This document shows, in pieces, positions 12,917-61,513 of a DNA stretch of 64,000 bases. The number at the start of each line of letters is the position of its first letter. Within the stretch, counting starts at the first letter, position 1. Below the pieces are notes generated by a model. That model ran no database searches. It was not told the DNA's origin and saw only the letters and a list, made by a program, of their open reading frames with translations. A program made the translations under genes and the position numbers. This DNA is from Nansenia antarctica (taxonomy: Eukaryota > Chordata > Actinopteri > Argentiniformes > Microstomatidae). The stretch is taken from assembly GCA_963989245.1 (NCBI GenBank), contig OZ022351.1:12573843-12637842 (forward strand). Direction: 5' to 3'.

Positions 12917-13590
12917 CACACTCCCAGTCACAACAGTCTCCATCACTGCCAACTCTGACCTTTCTGCTTTGGGACCCAAATGAAGATCGATGTTCGGGTG
13001 GAACAATGTAGATGAGGCTTTCCCTGAGTCAATTTCACATACGTCTCGTTTGCTTAACCTCCAGACGCTCCCTGCCATCAGTCAGAAACACACACAGAAG
13101 AAAACAGGTCCAATGACTTACCTACCATTCAGTTCCTGTACTCTCTTCTCAAGTCTCGAGAGGAGCAGGGACAGATGTTGAGAATCGTCTTTCAGCAAAG
13201 TGGTGCAGTTTACAGTGGGATATTCTATAGGCCAAAACCAACAGGCCCTTCAGAGAGAGTGCAGCCTCAGACGGTGTGACCGGGAGCCTTGGTTTATGGT
13301 GTCTCCTGGGCATGGGTTCAGACCACAAACTCACCACCACTGGAAGACGTTCAAACTAGAGGCTGGTCTGAAAACACCACAAAGTGACGCATTACCCCCC
13401 AACCACAAGGCACTAAGATATTAGACAGAACAAACTTCTAAAAACAAGTCTTCCTTTGATAAAGTCTTTGCTCTGACAAGGCAATCAGTCTTCTCACTCA
13501 AGACAAATGCCTGATATATAACTACTACCTTTTCTTTTCTCTTTAGACTCATGTCACCAAGTTGGCTGTCTGATTAGGAGTTGCGAGTAG

Positions 13591-14302
13591 GAACGCTTTA
13601 ATAGGACCCTCTTACAGATGCTGGGTACTTTGAACGACAAGGACAAAACCCATTGGTGAGATTTTGTCAAGCCCCTTGTACATGCTTACAATTGTACAAA
13701 GCACGAGACTACTGACCTTTCTCCTTATGAGCTGATGTTTGGAAGACAGCCGAGGCTCCCGATTGATCTAGCCTTCGGTCTTCCAGGGGATAATCGGCAC
13801 GAGTCCCATTCTCACTCTCAATATGTACAAAGACCTTAAGAGTCGGTTGGAAGAAAGCTACAGAGTTGCCACTCACAATGCTCTAAAAACATCTGAACGC
13901 AACAAACTAAGGTTTGACAAACGAGTCACAGAATCCAGCCTTGAGTTTGGCGATAGAGTGCTAATGAGGAATGTTCGCCTGGGAGGGAAACATAAACTAG
14001 CGGACAAGTGGGAGTCTGATGTGTATGTGGTGGTCTCACATGCAGGTGATCTACCGGTGTACAAAGTTCGACCTGAATCCAGAGAAGGTCCACTCCTGGC
14101 ACTTCACACTGTGACCTGTTGCGACCAATGCGGATTCCTGTCAGAGAGGCCAAACCTGTCAGAGAGGCCAAATCCGTCTGTGACTGCCAGAAGGCCAAGG
14201 ACGCGGCAACATCCTGTTAGGGACGGCACAGACACAGAAGAGGAGGAACTTCTCTCAGATGATAGTCAGATGATATTCCTCTACCCAAGTCTATGGACAT
14301 AG
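13591..14302 (+). pseudogene. Ty3/gypsy integrase C-terminal remnant
   Basis: The first part reads as the end of a gypsy integrase core (ELMFGRQPRLPIDLAFGLP, residues following the catalytic region). It is cut by an in-frame stop near 13657 and a frame change near 13820. A 159-codon frame then covers the integrase C-terminus with its Lys/Arg-rich helix and SH3-like part (FGDRVLMRNV). Reverse transcriptase, RNase H and LTRs were not found next to it, so this is a fragment. Confidence 0.8.
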
Positions 14303-14830
14303 AATCACATTCACTCATGTACACGAACCCTGCAAGTTGAAAGATCTGTTCAATATTTAACCAATTTTATGTGTGGCTTAATAATGGTGAGAAAGGTTAA
14401 TTCCTTATGTCATCCCCACGTCAGAAGATACTGTGGTGAAGGCCAGGGTGTTTGAATAACAAGACCCATGTGGTTGAAAAAACTGAGAAACAATTCCCGA
14501 CAATTCCCGTGGCGCTATGCAGCCTTTATCTGTATGTTGAGGGTTAGACAAGAGCAGCACCCATGGGATTACCAGGGCGTCAGAGGTGGGAAGATTAGCT
14601 TGTAGTCTGTGCCTTTCTGATTTACGATTGAATACTGATGGACATCGTGTGAGCTAGACTGTAGACTGAAAGAGCTGTATTTTAACACTAGAACAGCCAT
14701 GCCTTTTTACTTACTAAAAGAGCCGCCTCTTTACAAGGCTCGAGCTACTATTTACACACAACGACCACTAGTTGGCCGCTTGGAAATTAGCCTTCTTCCT
14801 ACACAGAAAAACGGCAAAATAGCTTTATAC

Positions 14831-15946
14831 CAGTGGCGGGCGGTGCATTTCACACCTAGGCCTTCAGTGATGTCCGACACATTCCTACCTGAATTATTCT
14901 ACCTCTTAATACCATCGTTATGACGCCATGGCTCTAGAAACTAGACAGAAACACAGTATAACCGGGCGTTGCATCACCTTAACATAGTCAGACAAGTACA
15001 ACAGAGTTATATTAATATTTCCGAAGCATTTTTAATCAATAAATCCGCATTTACAATGAAGAGTGTTAAACTAACATCTTTAAGATCGCTACATTACCCA
15101 CGTCTGTCGTCTCGTCCACCATAATAGCGACAAAGGGTGCCTTTTTAATCTCCATTTTGATCTCTTCTCCCATCACTTTAGCAATAGCAAAAATCTGGTC
15201 GTTTTGTATTTTGCCTGACGTCCCAGTAAACACTTTGTTTGTGGACAGGTGGTAATGTAAATCTGGGTTGTTTTCAGCCAGAAAAGAAAGAAGCTCAACG
15301 TAGTTTCCTCTGTTTGTGGACTCGGCGCTTTTATCGTGTCCCCTAAATGAAAGTTATTGTTTACCCAAAAACAGGACACAATCGATCAGTATTATCGATC
15401 AGTCAACGAAAGCTTTCGTTGTTGAGCTCCGTTTCCCTGCGCACTTTCAAAAGTTTCACATCTACCGGCATAGTTACGCATCTCAATAGTGAATATCAAT
15501 AGTGCGTATCAATAGTGCGTATCAATAGTGCGTATCCAATCAAAAGACGTGCTGGGTGCTGACATCATTGAGCCTTACAGCAGGCGCCGTTGTTGCTTTT
15601 GCTCGCATCTACGTAGGTTTACTAGGTACGCCACAGGTTTTCTCGTTCCAACGTTAAGTTACAGGTCGTATCCGCGACACCGTTTAGCGTGCAGGCGGGC
15701 AGATTTTGGAGCCCCCTAGCAACACATTTTGATTGGATAAAAGCTCTAACATAAAGGCCAGCCCTCCAAATCTCAATCGGAGACTGGAAGCAGCGCAACC
15801 AAGAGGAAAGCTATGAAATGAAGAGAATAGACTATGGGGAATCATTAATACATATTTGTGGAAAAATTATATTAAAATAAAATGTATATTCTGATGATGT
15901 TTAGGCCAGCAGAGAAGGCCTTGCTGGCCCTGACGGCACACCACTG
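14831..15946. mobile_element. hAT element inserted in family E element
   Basis: 1116 bases bounded by CAGTGGCGGGCGG and its imperfect complement GCACACCACTG. The flanks are a perfect 8-base duplication, CTTTATAC (14823-14830 and 15947-15954). It carries a transposase remnant on the minus strand, so it is an internally deleted hAT copy. Confidence 0.92.
15070..15350 (-). pseudogene. hAT transposase fragment
   Basis: An open stretch without its own ATG. It contains FRGHD, NRGNYVELLSFLA and FVAIMVDETTDVGN in order, the known signature of hAT transposases (the first catalytic Asp lies in the MVDETTD block). Zinc-finger and dimerisation parts are missing. Confidence 0.88.
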
Positions 15947-16075
15947 CTTTATACTAGCTTATCCTGATGTGATTTTGAAAATGTAAGGATACTGGGTGGT
16001 AGAACGCACATATCTAGGAAAAGTTATGAAAGGAGGGTCCTGAAATTGTATTGAGTGCAAAGATATCAAAAAGTG

Positions 16076-17427
16076 TTTTGTACAGTGTGTTTCTCTAGAA
16101 GCCAGTATAGTGAGGGTGCACCCGAGGTTACCCAGGGTATCTGGGTACCCAGGATCTATGTATAATTGTATGAAGTCCTTTTGTGGGGACAACTGTTTTG
16201 TTTTTGTATTTTGTTTATTTTGTTTATGATCAATCAAAAGTTCAATACAGGCCGGTATATAAATTCTTCTGCTGTCCTGTGTCATTCATTATCCAACTAG
16301 CTCCAGTATTCCAACCTAGGCCCGTTCTCATTTGGAGTGGAATTTAACGACATGAGAAGTGTTACACTTGTCTACAGATTAGGGTTACAGTAAACCATAA
16401 GAATGTGATGTTGAAAAGTCAACATATTAAGCACTGATGCACAGCCCCAGCCAAAAATCATATTCATCACTTTCCTTCAACATGCTTGAAACTAGAATTG
16501 CACTTAAGCGTTTGACTTCTGTCTGGAAAGAGTCAACGCACCAAACGGCTGTATTAGTATTGGTTTGGACGATTGAATGGGGAGGTTGCGTTATATTTGT
16601 TTGGGACTCTGTTGCCTACCATATGGTTCTACTTTGCAAGAGAGCCAAGGGCCTAGAGGCTACCAACTATGTTCCTCTCCAAGTCTTTCTGTCGTTCTCT
16701 TGTTATAAATGGTTTTAATATAAGCCAGTCTCACTATACTTTACATGTGGAGCAAGAGAGAGACAGTTGACTGTGTGTCCCAACCATCATTGTTTCTATG
16801 TCTACATTTGGTTTTGTACAATAGGTTTAAATCAGCAAGCTGCCCTGGCAGGTTTATGGAGTGAGTGCTGTGAAAGTGTGTAGTGGATTTAGTGGTTCTC
16901 ACTCTGAGTTGAGAACCAGACTGGATTTGAACCTTGAGTTCGACACACAGGACTGCACTCACAGTACAGTACCCGCCCTTGCCATGTTGATGCTCTACAC
17001 ATGTTTGTATACTACTGCAAGTACATTGTACACACATGTATGTACCTGGTCTATCCTTGAATCCATGTTCTCTGTTTAACACTACAACAGCCGTTGTATG
17101 GGCACTTCTTGAAAATATACAGTGCATCAATGTCTAGTGGTTTCCTCTGGCTGGACACCAGTTGCAGGTTACGTAGAGCCTCTACACCTACAGCTAGCTA
17201 ACACCTACAGCTAGCTTCAGGCAGACATGGGTTCATCCCCAGTTCAGGTCTATGACTGCTCACCGCAGTCAGATAGTGTAAATGTTCCACTGGAGGGGTG
17301 GATGGTACTGCAGGTACATTGTGGTCATAGTTTTATGGAGATAACAGCTGCGGTTTTGTAGCAGAGTTTGGAGCCTTTGAAGGGCATTTACAGGTTTTCT
17401 AGAGAGAGCAGACATGACAGGTAAAAA
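16076..17427. other. no gene seen; one stray family E end
   Basis: TTAACACTACAACAGCCGTT at 17076 is a lone end of the TTAA-type family. The rest is unassigned, with short open frames only. Confidence 0.5.
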
Positions 17428-17612
17428 TTAACACTACAACAGCCGTGCCTATTTTACCTACTAGTAGAGCCCTTTTTGAGGTGTATCAACATTCAAATAA
17501 GCATACCTTATTCAACAATTCGTTTAAAGCTTACAATCTGCACTTTCATAATCTGGGAGAAAAAAAAAAAGACCTTGCCCTACTTGAGGACTTTTTCACC
17601 AGACCCTGTCAC
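17428..17612. mobile_element. family E end joined to reversed family C block
   Basis: TTAACACTACAACAGCCGTG opens the segment. It then runs through a block matching the complement of 8027-8140 and 24605-24720 (AGCTTACAATCTGCAC, CTACTTGAGGAC). This suggests that families C and E are parts of one larger TTAA-type transposon. Confidence 0.55.
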
Positions 17613-18941
17613 GTTTGTCATCACATAGACTAGCCCACCACACGCTTCATGCCACCTCCCGGCTGCCAACTTAATCTATGATAGGAAATGAGTTTGGGCC
17701 GCCTTCACTGGCGAAATCGGAGCGTGTGTCCCACATGGCTAGCCACCACTCTTTTCTCTGCCAAGGTAGGGAACATGAGAGAGATAGCCTTATTTCCCCT
17801 GGGGAAGGTGTTCTCTGTGACACCACACGGTGTAATCTGTAGAGACATGGCACAGAGCTAAATGAAGTAAAGATATAGGAGCGGTTCCATTGGGACGAGT
17901 GAGACGTCAGGGAGCCACAACGCTGGTTCATGGCCTTAAAACGACCCACTTCTCATGCTGACTTGTGTCATGATAGCCCCTAATCTGCTGTTTGTGGGCC
18001 AAGAAGATGTCTGAGGCAGCTTTAAGCTACAGCCTTGTAAGTAGAGCGGCTGATCTGTCTAGCACATATTTCACGTTCTAGAGAGAGGTCTTGGACATGC
18101 TCTACAACTTTGTGATCTTGCGAATGTAAATGCAGGCGTATGGAATATGTCACATGTTCATAGTTGACCTTTTCTCATTGACACCATTCCTCATTCCGTT
18201 GCATTCCAATGAGCCCATCCTCCAATGTTTACCTCCACCAGCCTCCCATGATGTCTATGTTTAATAACCTTTCCATAACCACAGCAAAACACAACATATA
18301 TACTGTACATATGATGTACGACATGCATGCAAGACCACTATAGGGAAGAGATGTCCAATATATTGCCATAGACTAAACAATATGTGACAATCTCTCATGT
18401 ACATATTATGGCAGCACTGAGGCCCATTTTCATATGAAAGATTGAACAAGGCATTTCTTTATATAAAACAGGAATGGAAACTCACAAAAATACTTTAAGC
18501 CAGATAGCTAGACATAGGAGTTGTGATAGCCATCTAATAGACAGGAAATGTGAGTTTTTAATTGTCTGCCAAAGAAGACAAAGCCAAAGAAAAATGGGTC
18601 AAGTCAGGTTATTTGTTTTGCCTTTCGTGCAACATTATTTTAGCTTTTTTTTCTTCCTATTTGGGGACACGCAGCAAAGAAAGGTATGATAGATTATGTT
18701 CAGACTACAGAGGTTGGAGTTCATTACGGAAGAAGACAAACTCTGTGCCAAGGTAATTGCTTTGTTTATCCATTATAGTTTCTTTTCACAGAGCAGAGAC
18801 ACAATGCTTAATGTCAATAGGGGCAGAGTCGTGATGCAGCCAGTCACTCCCTTACATTGTGGATATCCTTGGTAGGTCCCAGCTTCCCTATTGTTTTAGA
18901 AAGAACAAATTAGCCGGTCAGCAGAGCTTTGATGGTTCTCC
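17613..18941. other. intergenic; one dispersed-repeat fragment
   Basis: Sequence at 18166-18232 (CATTCCAATGAGCCCATCCT and CCACCAGCCTCCC) recurs around 39587-39985, where a transposon interrupts it. I recall this as a common fish repeat. No gene seen. Confidence 0.5.
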
Positions 18942-19217
18942 TTAACACTAGAACAGCCATGCCTTTTTTACCTACTATAAGAGCTTTACAATGCTCAAGG
19001 CCTCTTGTAAATTAGCCTGCTTCCTACACAGAAAAACTTCAAAATAGCTTTATACTAGCTTATCCTGATGTGACTTAGAAAATGTAAGGATACTGGGTGG
19101 TAGAACGCACATATCTAGGAAAAGTCATGAAAGGAGGGTCCTGAAATTTGATCGAGTGCAAATATATAACACTTTTCTTTACTCACAGGCTTTACCTCAC
19201 GGCTGTTCTAGTGTTAA
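18942..19217 (+). mobile_element. complete TTAA-flanked element, family E
   Basis: 276 bases from TTAACACTAGAACAGCC to GGCTGTTCTAGTGTTAA, a perfect 17-base inverted repeat that includes TTAA at both ends. It has no coding capacity. The layout is that of a piggyBac-type MITE and it defines the family. Confidence 0.88.
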
Positions 19218-20800
19218 GTGTTCCATATTACACACTGTGTTTGTTATTATATACTCTATGAAATCATCTGTAAAAAGCCATGCCGTGGGGCATTTTAACA
19301 AGATATGCAATAGTTGTGTTTAAATAGACATGGAAAGTAAATACTCAATGCCATGTTTTTAAATTTTCCACTGGATATTAATGAGGACATTGCTCTGGAA
19401 GCTGGACAGCGATCGTAGGATAGCACAAACTGTTGAGAGGTCATCAGCAGTGCACGTTTTATTGAAGAATCGGTAACCTCTTTTCCTGGTGACACGTCCC
19501 ATGGTGATGGTGTCACCACACCTAATGACATCTCTCGCCTTTTTCAAACAACGGAAATGGCTTTTCATTCTCCTTTGCACCTTGAGAGGGCAGAAGTCTC
19601 ACCGAACACCAAAACAGAGAGAGACTCTCGGACGTCATCAACCCTGAAAAAAACCTACTGAAATAATTATGGAGGACATAAAATCTTTGTGACAACGTTA
19701 TTGCTGGACTTTCATCCGAAATCAGTGCTGATATGCAAGATATTTGTTCTTATAGATAAAGGTGCAGATCAACCAATGAATAGAGAAATAATTGCTAAAT
19801 GTGATTTGAAACGGGTACAATTTGCATGGCAACCACACAGACTACACACACCAAAGCAATCTAAAAACATGAGATTTTTTCCATGACTCGTTTCTGACAA
19901 AATCCGTTTCCAGACAGAGGGGCATAAAAAAATAAGTAGGTCATTAAAGTTCAAATGTATGCTCTAGGGAGAAAACAAAAAAAAGGTAAAGCAGCAATAA
20001 TGAATTAGAGCCATTTTCCTCTGGGAATATGAAACAAACCTCTGTCGGTTTGGAGTCTCCAGAGAATAAACATACCCAATGTAAGGTCCATGTTCCCATA
20101 CTGATTCCAGTCGTGTAAAATGTTTATGATCTGACCCAAATGTGACATGAAAGAAAACACTGTTAAATGTCATTCAGTCTTCTCAATGGTAGAATTCAGT
20201 CTTGTTCTGTCATAAACCATTCAAGCTCAGCTCTATTTGGTCCACAACATTCATTCTTAAATGTAGTTCAGTCAAATGTTTAAAAAAACTGAAGAAAAAG
20301 ATTAAGATACACATTTAACAATCATCAACTGTAAAATAAACATTTTGTGGTGGAATAATGTCAGAACTAAAACTATTTAAAACAAGTCAAATACAGCTGT
20401 TCTACTGGTGCAGTATCTACACGGGCATAAAGTACTGTACAGTATACAAGACCTACATATTACGAGAATTGAAAGTGCTGTGTGTGAATAATAAACAGAT
20501 AAATACTTCAACTAAAGGTTCAACAAAACAACACCAACAGTTGGGTCATTGTGCAACATTAGCAGTTAGCAGTTGGGTACGTTCAGGACTCCTAACCTGT
20601 CCTCCCACTGTTTGAAACTAGCATTAGTACATGGATTGAGGTTGGGCTGAGATGCATAGGAACACATACTGTAGGGCTGTCTAGTTCTGTCAGTCTAAGA
20701 AGGTTAATCACAACAGTCTGTTTCCATCTGTACTACTATGGTGCAGGCTGCTGGCTGGTGCAGCATAATTGCATCTTGTTTGAAAGGATTTGAGAGACAG
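19218..20800. other. sequence downstream of cnbd1, no gene seen
   Basis: Unique-looking AT-rich DNA with short open frames only. It lies between the family E element and the cnbd1 poly(A) signal. Confidence 0.5.
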
Positions 20801-20821
20801 AGAAGCTGGGGAGATCAACAG

Positions 20822-20827
20822 TTTATT
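20822..20827 (-). promoter_or_regulatory. cnbd1 polyadenylation signal
   Basis: AATAAA on the minus strand, about 410 bases after the cnbd1 stop codon. It is the first good signal after the 3' UTR microsatellite. The actual cleavage site is not seen directly. Confidence 0.55.
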
Positions 20828-21037
20828 TTATAGGATGCTGTAGCGTACATCTGGAGAGTTTTGAGTCCCAAAATACAGGCAGTAGTAAGAAAGTCTCTCT
20901 CTGGCTTGGAGTTCTGGTGTCGGTGGTAAGGATCCATTGGACTGGAGTCATACTTTAAACAGCAAATTAGGGTTTGGCAATGTGAGTTCCTGTGTTTGCC
21001 TGCGTTGTAACATCTGGTTTCCTCCTGAGTCAAGGCA

Positions 21038-21192
21038 GTGTGTGTGTGTGTGTGTGCGTGTGTGCGTGTGTGCGTGTGTGCGTGTGTGTGTGTGTGTGTG
21101 TGCGCGTGTGCGTGTGTGCGTGTGTGTGTGTGTGTGTGTGTGCGTGTGTGCGTGTGTGCGTGTGTGTGTGTGTGTGTGTGCGCGTGTGTGCG

Positions 21193-21234
<42 letters not shown>

Positions 21235-21235
21235 C
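21038..21235. repeat. GT/GC dinucleotide microsatellite in cnbd1 3' UTR
   Basis: About 200 bases of GT runs interrupted at regular points by GCGT. It starts within a few bases of the cnbd1 stop codon. In the sense direction of the mRNA it is a CA-rich tract. Confidence 0.9.
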
Positions 21236-21237
21236 AT

Positions 21238-58901
<37,664 letters not shown>

Positions 58902-59033
58902 TTCCTTAAGATAAGATTCCTTAAGATAAGATAAAACTGGGGTAAAAGGAACACGGGGAAACAGTGTAGATCCAGGCTATGAACAGACGACTCGGTGGCA
59001 TGTCATGTGTTTGTACTAGCTTCCGTGTACCGT

Positions 59034-59049
59034 GGTTACCATGGCAACC
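59034..59049. promoter_or_regulatory. RFX X-box palindrome upstream of cnbd1
   Basis: GGTTACCATGGCAACC matches the RFX X-box consensus (GTTGCC, two bases, GGTAAC on the cnbd1 strand) almost perfectly. It lies 133 bases upstream of the proposed cnbd1 start. X-boxes are the known binding sites of RFX factors at cilia and sperm gene promoters. Confidence 0.65.
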
Positions 59050-59125
59050 GTGTTCCAATACAACAGCATCAGGTTCTTTCTTCTGAACACAACCTGTTGA
59101 TTTGCAACTTGATCCAGATATGTAA

Positions 59126-59166
59126 TAATGAACTGTAATGAACTGTAATGAACTGTAATGAACTGT
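59126..59166. repeat. 10-bp tandem repeat
   Basis: Four copies of TAATGAACTG between the X-box and the hAT-type element. Confidence 0.93.
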
Positions 59167-59362
59167 TCAACATAGATCAGAGAAGAGCTTCACTAATGAC
59201 TGATAGGCCTACATGATACACAAAGCCACATTGGGTCAACTATAGGATGTTGCACACTAGCATACAGAGTATATAATTACACAGCAAGCCTAATCACTTT
59301 AATTATTAGTGAGCTACAGAACTAAATGCCCTATGCTTAAGTCTTTCATACTAACTGTACAG

Positions 59363-59888
59363 CAGTGGTGTAGTCTAGGTGATACGCAGGACTACGCCAT
59401 ATACCCACTAGGAAAGGCCAAGGATTTCCATATACCCACTTAAAAATGTGTGAGGATACGTAACTGCGTTTTTTCACTTTCATTCATAACATTCACCCCA
59501 TCTGTGTTACGAAGCACTTGAATTTTTAACCATAGGGACTGACTATAGCGTCATATACCATCAAAGGGGGGAGATGCGATATGCAATATCATGTCAAAAT
59601 GCAGCACTATCATGCACAGGTCAGCCTTATAACATGTAGGGCCGGTTTCAGAGACAAGGCTTAAGCCTAGTCCTGGACTAAATCACACTTTCAATGTAAA
59701 ATCTCCATTGAAGATGTTTTTTAGTCTAGGATTAGGCTTAAGCCTTGTCTGTGAAACCGGCCCCCTAATGTTAGATAATATATAACGTTAGCGCAGATGT
59801 ATTTTTATGGCGTTCCGAAATAAACGATATGAGGCTGGGAGGGGAAAATCACAATATACCCACTAGAAAACACTAGACTACACCACTG
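59363..59888 (+). mobile_element. hAT-type non-autonomous element, family D, copy 2
   Basis: CAGTGGTGTAGTCTAGGTGA at the left and TAGACTACACCACTG at the right. A perfect 8-base duplication CTGTACAG flanks it. It is longer than other copies because it contains the palindrome at 59639-59765. Confidence 0.92.
59639..59765. mobile_element. palindromic MITE nested in family D element
   Basis: GGGCCGGTTTCAGAGACAAG and its complement CTTGTCTGTGAAACCGGCCC form a hairpin with about 45-base arms. Comparison with uninterrupted copies shows that TA was duplicated on insertion. Confidence 0.9.
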
Positions 59889-60384
59889 CTGTACAGTAGG
59901 CTGTAGCCTACTTCTCTAGCATTTGTCTTCCCCCATGAGACACAGAAGTAATCCTCTCATTGGCAAGTGGCTGGTTTAATTAAGTAAGTGATGTCTGAGT
60001 TGATGCGCTCCTGACCATTCATGAGTCTTATCAGCTCTGCCTATTCTGTGCAGTGAGCACATATGGCTCCTCAACGTGAGTCCAACGATGATCTGGCCAG
60101 ATACATTAGCAGGGAGCAGTTGAAGACACAGCATTTTTTGAAATACACCTATGTATTTACACTGTAGTGATATAGCCTACTGTATAATATAATGAAATAC
60201 AATATATATGATTATAGGTTATAAAGTAATATACAAAGGGTCCAAATGGAGCCATTGCTCAGAGACACTCCCACCCCCCACCTCAGAGGTTACAAAGCCA
60301 ATTTGTTATCATAGCTTGGGATGGACTTACATGGATTTAGAGTTGGGAGCTGCTTGTACACAGGGTATTAGTTAGTCTAAAAGC

Positions 60385-60391
60385 ACTAATT
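60385..60391 (-). promoter_or_regulatory. CAATTAG photoreceptor-type element upstream of cngb3
   Basis: CTAATTG here reads CAATTAG on the other strand, the RET-1/PCE-1 motif known from photoreceptor promoters. It is 143 bases before the cngb3 start. A seven-base match occurs often by chance, so it is only suggestive. Confidence 0.3.
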
Positions 60392-60533
60392 GAATCAGGT
60401 CCCACTGGTTATGACGCCGGCAGTTGCTCGGACAGGACAGAGATAGGAGTTCACTGTGGGGATCTCAGCACCTCTCCCCTAATAGAACCAGCAGAACCAG
60501 CAGAACCTCCAGGAGACGACAGAACCTCCAGCC

Positions 60534-60665
60534 ATGTTCCGCACGCTGAAGGGGATGTTTGTGGTGGCGGTGGCCCCAGAGAGCCCCACCTCGGCCCAGG
60601 CTCCAGCTCCAGCTCCGGCCCAGACCCCAGCCCCTACTCCTGCTCCTACACCTGCATCTGCTAAG
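60534..60665 (+). CDS. cngb3: cngb3 exon 1 (start codon), partial gene
   Basis: ATG at 60534 (context CAGCCATGT) opens 44 codons ending AAG before a GTAACAG donor. The product starts MFRTLKGMFVVAVAPE, resembling the MF-S/T-L start I recall for CNGB3, then becomes Pro/Ala-rich. Known: CNGB3 is the beta subunit of the cone photoreceptor cGMP-gated cation channel in the outer segment membrane; its loss causes achromatopsia. The N-terminus is cytosolic and poorly conserved. The identification relies on this short start, three exons that join in phase, and the head-to-head position with cnbd1. The channel core would lie beyond the window. Another gene with a Pro/Ala-rich start cannot be excluded. 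Confidence 0.65.
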
Positions 60666-60770
60666 GTAACAGATCGCTGACTCAACTCTTATCCCTATAG
60701 AGTCCAGTAAGCTTATTTATTCACTGTGAGGCGTAAGCAAAAAAACCTTGCTGTATGATTTATATGTATA

Positions 60771-60952
60771 TGTTACGGTACATGTGGGAATACGGTACAT
60801 GTGGGAAAACTAGGGTTAGGGTTAGGTGCTACGTCGACTTGGTACATGCTGGCATGTCTAACCCTAACCCTAATCCTAACCCTAACCCTAACCCTAACCG
60901 TAGCACCCTAGCACCTAACCCTAACCCTAGTTTTCCCACATGTACCGTAACA
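60771..60952. repeat. hairpin with telomere-type repeats
   Basis: TGTTACGGTACATGTGGGAA and GGGAAAACTAGGGTTAGGG at the left face CCCTAACCCTAGTTTTCCC and ACATGTACCGTAACA at the right. The centre has about seven CCCTAA-type units. It lies in cngb3 intron 1. Confidence 0.88.
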
Positions 60953-61513
60953 TTTGAAGAATAATTGTCTTTGTGATGCTATTTTACAACATCAATTTAT
61001 AAGTTCAAAGTAAATGATTAAACTGTGGACTGTATAACTGTAAACTGTATAACTTGTAGAGCCCCCTCACCTATGTTTCTGTTTTCTAATGACAGGCTGT
61101 TGCTTCTGTATGGTAACATCAGGCTATAATGTCATTTATTACATTAGATTAGATTCAATGTTATCTTATCATACTTGTTTTCTATGACATCTTTGTCATC
61201 ATAAAGACAAATAATATGTCTTCCTCCTCCATGTCTTTTTTACTCTTCTAATCAAAACGATGACATTGTCATTGTTTAGTTTTTTTTCCATTTGGCTCAT
61301 TTTGACATTGTTCATTACTCAAAGGCACATTCAAATCTATTGCATTATGATTAGAGCTTCATTTAAAAACAGTCTATCAGGCAGTGTGGTTTGTCTCCTA
61401 CTAAAATCTACCGCTCTGCTCGAAATTGTCTCTAAATTAAAATGTCTTCTAATCGCTATGATTTGAATAATGAAGCTGAAGGTTTGACTTTGAGGCAGTG
61501 TTCCTTGTCTCAG

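Larger units (their letters stand above)
14682..16075 (+). mobile_element. TTAA-flanked element, family E (piggyBac-like), split by a hAT insertion
   Basis: Starts TTAACACTAGAACAGCCATG, identical to the complete copy at 18942, and resumes after the hAT element at 15955 with CTTATCCTGATGTGA. Its right end is lost near 16075. TTAA ends are typical of piggyBac elements. Confidence 0.75.

Noticed and set aside
13823..14302. 159-codon frame as a cellular gene
   Set aside because: Sequence is the C-terminal part of a gypsy integrase next to a broken core.
59639..59765. microRNA precursor hairpin
   Set aside because: The palindrome is flanked by a TA duplication and interrupts another transposon, which marks it as a MITE. 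A small RNA cannot be excluded but is not indicated.
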